A stretch of DNA of 64,000 bases from Hexactinellida sp. DTS-2022 (taxonomy: Eukaryota; Porifera; Hexactinellida). The notes under the pieces are model-generated. The model had not been told where the DNA came from and ran no database searches. It worked only from the letters and a program-made list of their open reading frames with translations. The translations under genes were made by a program, and so were the position numbers. Positions 56,178-64,000 of this stretch are shown in pieces (within the stretch, counting starts at the first letter, position 1; each line of letters opens with the position of its first letter). The stretch lies in the NCBI GenBank assembly GCA_028753945.1, contig JAPNXP010000001.1:15862501-15926500 (forward strand), read 5' to 3'.

Positions 56178-56364
56178 CAGTCGAAATCGGGTTTTTTGCC
56201 CCCCTAAATGCATGGAAAAATAGGGAAAAAAACCCGATACGCAAAAAACCCCGTGTTTAACAATATACAGTTCTATGAGGTTATGAAGAAACAAGGAGAA
56301 GCAAGGAGGCAAAATAACCCGGAGAGTAAAAAAAACCCGTGGCAAAAAACCCCGATTTCGACTG
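56178..56364. mobile_element. Tc1/mariner-type MITE, 187 bp, TA duplication
   Basis: The left end CAGTCGAAATCGGG plus TTTTTTGCC and the right end GGCAAAAAACCCC plus GATTTCGACTG are inverse, flanked by TA (56176-56177 and 56365-56366). Interior 'aaaaaacccg' motifs repeat in both orientations. Confidence 0.82.
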
Positions 56365-58060
56365 TACAACCCATTTGACTTTTGAATCGATATACTAAAT
56401 ATGTATCACTTCGAGATCGCATGTGTACTAGCCATTGTATTTCTGAGATCCGGAAAATTCCCTGTTATGTTCACCCTCCGGACGATAGTGTCCGAATATG
56501 GAAGGTTTGAGTGTACATTTTTTAGGGCTGAAATAGTATTCGAAATGTAACGAATGAACCTTTTCTAAACGAACGAATATTCGAATATTCGTTCGTTTGG
56601 ATGACTAAGAATTAAATCAATTTCAAATTGCGAAATTATCTTGTTTTTCTAGCATACTTTTAACATAGTTAAACGCGTTATAAATGTTCAAAATTGGAAC
56701 ATGGTTATACCTAATTGATTAACAAGGTTCCACTTCAACTGTATTTTTGTATACATCTAGATATGCATACTCCACTTTAAAGAGGAAGATATCGAAAAAT
56801 CAATAAGATATTTTGATGGAAGTAAATATGTTGATGTACCTCGCCAAAAATATGCCGTATCTAAGTCTGCGATACCATGCATTTTTCCAACTGTCCCAGC
56901 TACCTCTCTGACACCAGTGAAAGACCGAGGAGTCCAAAATTTTTAGAGACCACCATTGCCTTAGTGTATAGAATGCTATGGCCGCGGCACACCCTTTTCA
57001 AAAGTGGTACGGTGGAAGATTTATAGTATTCAAAGTGGTACGGCGACGACGAACTACCTATATATACAAAATCGACATCAACTATTGAAGGGTAATTGTT
57101 CCAGTGTTTGTCTACACCATTAACCTTTCAATTGATGGTCGTAGCATCCGTATTCGTTGAACCACATCTGAATTTGCACTTGGTTTTAGCGGTTTCAGTC
57201 CATTTCATTTAGCATTGTAAGATTAAACTTGCCGTACCGAAATGCCGCCCCTGCGGTTTGTTCGGATAATCGAGGTTGCAATCTATACAACTTAGATAAT
57301 TTTATAATTATAATCTTTTTGTTATCCTAGATTAAATTTTCATCTAGAGACTAGACTTAGTAGGGCAGATTAGCTAATGGATGTGGACATCCCGGACCAA
57401 AGCACCAAATTTTTTCCACGTACAGACCATTGCTTGGGCACTCGATTTTTGGTAGGATCCACTTCCGCCGGATACATTATGACCTCCATCAAGCATTTTC
57501 AAAATGTTCACTTTAATATTATTCGGACAAAAGTCCGTATTCACGAACTGATGTCAAATGACTTCGTATAAGGTTATTATATGCATAGTCGTTATCAGAA
57601 CAGTGTGCGCTGTCGAAAGATGGGTCACTCGGTAGGGTTGCTACCATTTTTCAACATTCCACCGTTGTCAAGGAAACTTTTTCAGTCTAATATGGTCATG
57701 TGACCCCTCTAATTAACGGAAATTCCATCCTGATTACGAATATCCTATTTCCTGATTGGATTAAGTATCACTTTAAAAGTTAGATTACATTTAGTGGTTA
57801 ATAATTAGCTACTATAAGTAATAAAGTGAGAGTTGTGGTGAAGACTGTAATGGTATACTAAAATTATGGTTCGTACCATGTCACTAAAAATATTACTTCT
57901 CACAGTTACAACTACAAAATTATGTGCATTTCCAACGCGCTTTTCTGCACGCGCATCTACCGCCACAGTCACTTCTACTCTTGAAGCTACATATTACTAA
58001 TTCACTGCATGCCTTTGAAGCCACAGGTAAACTGTTCCATACAGGAACCCATCATTGTGT
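56365..58060. other. Intergenic, nothing recognised
   Basis: AT-rich DNA. Near 56575-56605, 'cgaatattcgaatattcgtt' is a local palindrome. No gene is supported. Confidence 0.5.
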
Positions 58061-58061
58061 T

Positions 58062-58300
58062 TTATCATCAAGAGTCCAGCCCAGCCCAGATCGGGACCGG
58101 ACCGGACCGGACCGACCGGTCTCATGTCGGTTTGGTCCGCTTATTCTCAAGTGCGGTCTGGACCGGTCCAAATTAACGATATAACGGTCTGGACGGTCCA
58201 GACCGATCCAATATTTTGATCATACGGCCTGGACCGGTCCTGACTGTCCAGAAAAAATCATGATTGACCGGTCCGGTCCATGAAATTTCCGGCCCGCTGC
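58062..58300. repeat. GGACCGGTCC-rich repeat block
   Basis: Overlapping near-palindromes ('ggaccggaccggacc', 'ctggaccggtcc', 'accggtccggtcc') fill the interval. The start, 'ccagcccagcccagatcggg', could be a hAT-type end, but no target duplication was found. Confidence 0.5.
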
Positions 58301-59087
58301 ATCTCTGGTCCAGTCCCAACCTTCTGGAGTAGGTACCCGTTGTTCAATTTGCTCACTAGTGCACCATATTCCAGGCAACTCGTTATGATTGTTGTAGTAG
58401 TGCATCCCGGGTAAGCGGTATTCTCTCCATTGTTTTATGATACCTTGCTGTAACTCGGGAAGTATATAAGCTAGAGAGTCAAACTTTGTCTTAAATGGTT
58501 GGCAGGTATGCATCACTTATTGACACAATATTTATACTAAGAATCTCCAAATTTCTCAATTACCCCCCCCCCCCCCCCCCTTACTTAAATTGGACTTCGT
58601 TAAACACCCCCCCTGAGGTAAAGTCTAGATCCATCCCTGATCTTATTACATTATTAAAACTTTGGTTATAAGTTATAACGAAATGGATATAACGAAATTC
58701 CGTTTATGACGAAGTCATTTAAATCCCACGTAGCCTATTCCATAATTACACAGCATTTTTGAGGCATATATAAGCCTATGGTCTAATCTATTGGTTGTAA
58801 ACTGCAAACTAGATCGATATTAATCCTATTGGTTACTATACCTAACTGCCTATAAATATAACATGTTGCACAATATTAAACTTAAAGTACATAAAAGTTG
58901 TAAGATCATACAACATACAGTTCAGTCTCGACCCGCAGTGCCGCACACGTCTCCGGATGATAATAATAGGCATATGCAAAAACAACCTCGGATCTGGAAA
59001 TCCAGCAATAAATCATTGGGTACTTCATATTGGTGAGATCTACAATCTTGTTATCCTTATCAATCAGGAGGTGGCATGCATTATTAA

Positions 59088-59219
59088 CAGGGGCGTGCTG
59101 GGGTTGGGGGCCCATGCGGGATTCCATTCAGAAAGGATTCGCTGTGGGGCCCTAAGGCGGCCTTCAAAGGGGGGCCCGAGCGGGAATCCCGAATCGATTG
59201 TATGGCCAGCACGCCCCTG
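59088..59219. mobile_element. hAT MITE, 132 bp
   Basis: The termini CAGGGGCGTGCTGG and its inverse are flanked by ATTATTAA (59080-59087) and ATTATCAA (59220-59227), a 7-of-8 match. The interior is GC-rich. Confidence 0.8.
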
Positions 59220-59227
59220 ATTATCAA

Positions 59228-60640
59228 CTTATGGAATATCAAGTACAACGAGGTATCTAACTAATAATAAGCTATAAACTTTTACCTGATGTCAGTAAGA
59301 TAGGAAATTTGCGTGAGCCAGTGTGTTACAGACAATAAATACATCAGAAACATACAAGCAAATATATACAATGACACAACCTAGCATAGATACATATTAT
59401 AATCAACAGCATAGATATTTACAGTTTTTAAGGTTAAGTATCCCCTGGAAATCTAAATAGTACTTGGACACGTTAGTTTGTCCCATAATATCCCTTCGCA
59501 TTATCTATTGTTTAAGGATTTTAACCATTTTGGTTGTTCTGTACAGACGTACAGGGATTTATTCCATTTGTACAGGGATTTAATTTACTAATTATGAGTC
59601 AAATAATGCCTAAAAATGTTTACAGTGATGATAGTATATTCTACCATGCATTCTGTATTAACCACATAAAGGCACAACTGGTTTATATATTTATTCAAGA
59701 GTACAGGGAAAACCAGATATATAAATCTATGCTTTTTCCAACCAAATTCATAATTTTGATATGTAAGTGTATAGTAATTCATTGGACGAGCGAGCGAGAA
59801 ATTTCTTTGGGAGGTGTATAGGGATTTTGGCCAATGTACAGGGGAAAATTGAAGCCCTGTAAAGGGATATGACACAAATAGGTTGGCAGGTTTGGTGATG
59901 TAAGAAACTAATTTAATTAAAGTTGCGATAAGATAATTAAGTAAATAATTATATGAATCAAGAAATGATAACTATTCAGTAAAACAAAAGCTTGATCCTA
60001 AGTGGTTGATAACGCATTCTGGGAGTTAATTAACACCCCCCCCCCTAAGAGGGGGGTCAGAAATAAATCTCAAGGGGTCCTTTTTCTCAAAAATAAATTT
60101 CAGGGGGGGGCTAACCCCCCCCTGAGGGGGGTATAGATGAAACCCTGAATAAGATAGAAGGATTTCCGGACCATTGAATGACTTGGTTATAAGCAGGTAC
60201 TTCGTTATATCCGACTTGGTTACATAGGCCTAGGCTCCGGTAGGGCTGCTAGGGCCATGACCCTACCAATAATTGTCTTTTCTCCATAGAAGTTAATTAA
60301 CACAAATATGCCAAGATGCCCTACCAATCCTAACATCCAGCGTATAGGGGGCCTACCAGTCTCCAAAACGAGTCTACGCCCCTGGGTTATAACGGGAGTT
60401 AACTGTAGTATAGACACAAAAATCCTACTTTTATATAATAATTTAAATCAGCTGAAAATTTGATTCGAGTTATAAAATATTAATAATTAATAAGACTTAA
60501 ATTTAATAGTTATAATTTTTGTACAAACTCAGAAAAACGAATACCTAATCATTTGGTACTGAAATCTCACGCTGTGTTTGTAAGAAGAGGTTTCCCAATC
60601 AAAGCAGCCTGAAGACTCCTAATCTTATGCTCAAAATAAT
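59228..60640. other. Intergenic with G/C-run repeats and Tigger-like fragments
   Basis: 60034-60140 is a C/G-run block ('aagaggggggtcag', 'ctaacccccccctgagg'). 60165-60405 carries 'ttggttataagcaggtactt' and 'gggttataacgggagttaac', ends of a Tigger-like MITE. It probably holds a nested element ending 'tctacgcccctg' at about 60380. No gene is supported. Confidence 0.45.
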
Positions 60641-60649
60641 AGTTTGACG

Positions 60650-61585
60650 ATGCATAAACGTACTCATACCGCTGAAAGGCAATACCCTTGTACTCTCTGT
60701 ATTAAGAAGTTCACGAAAAAAAGTTCTCTGAATAGACATCTCCCTACTCACGCTGGAGAGAAACCGTATAATTGTACTTTATGTGAGAAAAAGTTTACTT
60801 ACACCTCTAGTTTGACGGTTCACAAACGTACTCACACCGGTGAAAGGCCATACCCTTGTACTCTCTGTATTAAGAAGTTCTCAGATAAAGGTTCTCTGAA
60901 TAAACATGTCCGTACTCACACTGGAGAGAAACCGTATAAATGTACTTTATGTGAGAAAAAGTTTACTTACTCCTGTAGTTTGGCGGTTCACAAACGTACT
61001 CACACCGGTGAAAAGCCATACCCTTGTACTCTCTGTATTAAGAAGTTCTCAGATCAAAGTTCTCTGAATAAACATGTCCTCACTCACACCGGTGAAAGGC
61101 CATACCCTTGTACTCTCTGTATTAAGAAGTTCTCAGATCAAAGTTCTCTGAATAAACATGTGCATACTCATACCGGAGAGAATCAGTATATATGTACTAT
61201 CTGTGAGAAAAGGTTTACTAACTCCTTTAGTTTGACGATTCACAAACGTACTCACACCGGTGAAAAGCCATACCCTTGTACTCTCTGTATTAAGAAATTC
61301 TCACAAAAAGGTACTCTGAACAGACATGTCCTTACTCACACCAGAGAGAGGTCTTACGAATGTTTCCTATGTAATAAGATGTTTCATACAGCTTCTAATC
61401 TGTCGGCTCACAAGAGTTCTCACATTGTGGAGAAATTCTACACCTGTATCACGTGTAATAATAAGTTTTCTACGGCGGGTCACCTCAAGAGACATGCTCT
61501 TATACACTCACGGGAAAACATACCAATGCATGTTACTCACAGAAAACAGAGGGTATGCAAATTTGTTTTCTGCGACACAGAATAG
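60650..61585 (+). CDS. C2H2 zinc-finger protein, ten complete fingers, 5' end unresolved
   Basis: The frame begins within a finger ('SLTMHKRTH') and continues through ten full C2H2 fingers joined by TGEKP-type linkers, to a short basic tail and stop at 61583-61585. This is a nuclear DNA-binding protein of the tandem (KRAB-less) type. Fingers alternate two types, 'CTLCIKKF' and 'CTLCEKKF', so the repeat unit is two fingers (168 bases). Two neighbouring fingers share 'FSDQSSLNKH', a recent single-finger duplication. The last two fingers are divergent and their linkers are poor. ATG 60650 lies inside the first, partial finger. A stop lies in frame at 60620 and 'ataatag' precedes 60644, so the true N-terminus is probably an upstream exon joined there. 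DNA target and function are unknown. Confidence 0.82.
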   Translation: MHKRTHTAERQYPCTLCIKKFTKKSSLNRHLPTHAGEKPYNCTLCEKKFTYTSSLTVHKRTHTGERPYPCTLCIKKFSDKGSLNKHVRTHTGEKPYKCTLCEKKFTYSCSLAVHKRTHTGEKPYPCTLCIKKFSDQSSLNKHVLTHTGERPYPCTLCIKKFSDQSSLNKHVHTHTGENQYICTICEKRFTNSFSLTIHKRTHTGEKPYPCTLCIKKFSQKGTLNRHVLTHTRERSYECFLCNKMFHTASNLSAHKSSHIVEKFYTCITCNNKFSTAGHLKRHALIHSRENIPMHVTHRKQRVCKFVFCDTE

Positions 61586-62379
61586 ATACAAACAATTTGT
61601 TCAGTTTGTGTAAAAGGAATTTTATGATTACTAATATTAACCACTAAATATCGACATTTACGTTCAGCTTTAGAGATTCAGCTTTACAAAAATCAGAATC
61701 TACGTTTAGTATATATCTATATGTGTTAGTACTCCATCGTGTTTGTTTGTTTGTTTGTTAGTCAGTATTGTACATGGCCTACTAAGCCATGGTATTGTAT
61801 TTTAAAGTTATAAGGTTTTAGAAACCGCATTTATATTTCACTTAGAGCAGTTGTTCCCACTCCTAACCTTTTTGTGCTGGCGGCACCCTATTGTAACATG
61901 TACGTTTCAGTGCCAAAATCAGCGGTACACTAAATTTGAAATTGGGGCTGATCCAGGGTTTTAAACAGCCATTAATAAGCTACAATAAGCCATAGCCTAC
62001 TCTATATATGGCCTGACAGTAGATGTACCAGGGATGCACAAGAAGATGGGAAATTTTAATTTTTAATGTTTTCTATATTGAACTACTAAGTTCTTTATGG
62101 GTCTCTAGGTCGTAAACATAACTCAGCAGTGCTAGCCCGTGATTAATATTAGCTGTAATGAGAACGGTGATTGGATTTTCATAATTTAATAGTAATAATA
62201 AACACAAACAGTACAATTTCTAATATTAATATACAGTAAATAATACACAATTATTTGCTTTCTTTCCTCTCTCTGGCTCTAGCAGTGACACACGACACAC
62301 TTAACTACATAATAGAAATAAGAATAACAGAGTTTTACAAATCATGGTAAATACAAATAAGTAGACACATAATTAAGAG
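61586..62379. other. Intergenic, hAT-like terminus
   Basis: No gene. Near 61853 'gcagttgttcccactcctaa' plus CCTTTTTGTG resembles a Charlie-type hAT end. 61738-61760 is a GTTT repeat followed by 'gaaaccgcatttatatt', shared with the Helitron-like family. Confidence 0.45.
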
Positions 62380-64000
62380 AATTTCTTAAATTTACGCTTT
62401 CTATACTTTTTGAAAGAACCAGCGAGTTATAATTCTTAACTTTGTTTGCAAGAAAGCAATTCGCTGCAGTAAAGACGAGCTTCGATAAGATGTTCCAACT
62501 AAACACACCACATCTAATACAAGTAGACTTCCAAATACTTGGATCACGATTATCACTATCTTCCGAATACATCAACGTGAGTTCAACTAGTAATAATTAT
62601 TCTAGAAGGTCCACTTACAAGCTTCGCCATCAGCTCTTTATTGTTTTCGATGGCACTAAAGGTCTTCCATATAACAAATATGGAATTCAAAACTGGCTCA
62701 GATGGATATTTAATCCGCCACGGTCCGTTAGCTGCATAAGTTTATACTAGGAGTCCAGGTCTAAATCAAGGAGAAATTCTTTATCAACTGTTAGCATATG
62801 TACAGACATGACACGGTTTTGTTTGTTTCAGGTACTGATGGACAGTATAGCCTGCAATAAAGGCTAATGATCGAAGAAACTGTGAACCACAATCAATTGT
62901 TGATAAATCATTAATCGCATCAAGAAATGGCTCCAAATTGAACTCACCATCAGTAGTGGAATACGCTATACGTAGAAGAAATGACTTAACAAATGACTGA
63001 ATACATAGATTGAAAGGAAGTGTCTTGTTGGTCAGCAAATATGTTTGATTATGCTAGAAAGTTTAAGTCGACGCTCGGTTCAAGGAATTGAAGATAGGAG
63101 ATGTGATAATTAGAACCCGACATCATACGGTATAGACAGTAGCGTAGCCAGCTTTTTTATTCGGGGGGGGGCCAATGTAGTTTCAAATTCTAGTATAGTT
63201 AGTCTCATTAGTTACTAGAAGCTATAGATATAATTGTATCTAATCATCAAAATATTTCGGGGGGGCCATGGCCCCCTTGGCCCCCCCCCTGGCTACGCCA
63301 CTGGGTATAGATCGAAATGGTCCAAGGGATTCGTCTGTAGAAAGGAGGACAAGACAACAGATATGTAATTCCACAAGATTGAGTCAAATGATTGGTAATT
63401 TGTGGTAAGGTAATACAAGCATGTCTAAAGCTGGTGTATGTTGTTTACTCAGTTTGCCAAATTTTTCTGGTAAAGTTGCCAAGCATCTAACCAAAACTAC
63501 ATGAGTAAAAAATAGAAATCGCTCGTCATTAAAAGTCAAAGGTCTAGAGAAATTATCGTTCAAACGTATTCCTTTAAAAATGGTGTGTTAAAGCAAGTTC
63601 CTGCAAAACAGATTCAATTTCTCGGATGTCACTAATTGCAGCAATGGAAACGGATATACTCTGTCTATTAAAATAGGCTGAGGTGGATGATAAATAAGCA
63701 TTGATTTCAAGGTACAAATCTACGGAGATATTTTTTCAGCCATTTTAGCGAGAACAAACGTTATGTTGCTTTCATTACGGAACCACACCAACCAACTATT
63801 AGGTAAATAAATCAAGGTTAACTTATCTTTCAAGTCCTGTGGAGAGTTGACCACAAACTTCTCTTTCTCTTGACTCTCGGATCTCAAGCTGAGTTGTAGT
63901 GTTTGGTTCATCAATTCTTCCTCTTTTGCATCGTATGAGAAGCGATTCCGTTTGTAAGGTTTGGATGAGTAATATGCTGGGCAGCCGGGCAGTAAACTTG
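62380..64000 (-). pseudogene. P-element/THAP9-like transposase relic, running off the right edge
   Basis: Minus-strand pieces from right to left: 'SNITFVLAKMAEKISP' (about 63720-63770); 'STTDGEFNLEPFLDAINDLS' and 'LAFIAGYTVHQYLKQTKPC' with CHVC (62800-62960); 'LTDRGGLKYPSEPV'-like sequence (about 62640-62700, with stops); and a C-terminal piece at 62342-62575 ('CIRCGVFSWNIL', 'NCFLANKVKN'). 'IAGY', the CxxC and 'DRGGL' are landmarks of P-element and THAP9-type transposases. Frameshifts, stops and the hAT MITE at 63137-63303 show it is inactive. The THAP finger would lie beyond the window, if present. Confidence 0.65.
63137..63303. mobile_element. hAT MITE, 167 bp, GGTATAGA duplication
   Basis: The termini CAGTAGCGTAGCCAG and the inverse of CTGGCTACGCCACTG are flanked by GGTATAGA at 63129-63136 and 63304-63311. 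G- and C-runs lie just inside the ends. It is inserted in the P-element-like relic. Confidence 0.88.

Noticed and set aside
58564-58610. C-run as a telomere or satellite feature
   Set aside because: A homopolymer beside a truncated MITE-like end, without repeat periodicity.
58310-59080. Two minus-strand frames with ordinary-looking composition ('ELPGIWCTSEQIEQRVPTPE' and 'HLLIDKDNKIVDLTNMKYPM')
   Set aside because: They could be exons or relics of an unknown gene, but no domain, splice sites or continuity could be confirmed.
60644-60649. TTG start for the zinc-finger gene
   Set aside because: It falls inside a partial finger; an upstream spliced exon is more likely than initiation at TTG.

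Overview
This window is nuclear DNA from an animal. The genes are eukaryotic, one has spliced introns with GT-AG borders, and much of the space between genes is nested transposon debris. The intact genes encode a TRPA-like ankyrin channel, two MATE transporters, an NLR with death-fold, NACHT and leucine-rich-repeat regions, a VIT/VWA protein like VWA5A, a C2H2 zinc-finger protein and an unrecognised seven-helix receptor-like family. A large NLR with an animal-type N-terminus in a compact AT-rich genome with many intronless genes fits an early-branching aquatic invertebrate, such as a demosponge. That placement is inference, because no rRNA or mitochondrial marker is present. No tRNA, rRNA or CRISPR array was seen.

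Layout. 0-9.3 kb holds an inverted-repeat element, a broken NHL-repeat gene, the TRPA-like channel (minus strand) and two intact paralogues of the seven-helix family (plus strand). 9.3-14.3 kb is repeats: Helitron-like copies, CATATGGG-rich repeats, and a dead hAT transposase cut by a PIF/Harbinger-type MITE. 14.3-32.6 kb is a large tandem duplication. Each unit has the tail of a seven-helix gene, a convergent MATE gene, a small TTF-hAT-like fragment and another, broken seven-helix gene. The second unit received a 1,978-bp MULE and an integrase remnant that carries a convincing hammerhead ribozyme motif at 27,016-27,060. 32.9-36.1 kb is a Helitron-like element ending about 30 bp before the three-exon VWA5A-like gene. 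36.1-42.3 kb is nested MITEs, a 775-bp foldback element inside another seven-helix fragment, a CR1-like LINE and inverted repeats. 42.3-52 kb has no host gene that I can support and contains a decayed Ty3/Gypsy element. 52.1-55.5 kb is the NLR. 55.5-60.6 kb is MITEs and simple repeats. 60.6-61.6 kb is the zinc-finger gene. 62.4-64 kb is a P-element/THAP9-like transposase relic that runs off the right edge.

How the genes relate. The channel, the seven-helix family, the MATE exporters and the NLR are all plausible interface genes (sensing, efflux, innate immunity), but nothing shows that they are co-regulated. The clearest story is evolutionary: birth and death of the seven-helix/MATE cluster, followed by layered insertions whose target-site duplications can often be read exactly.
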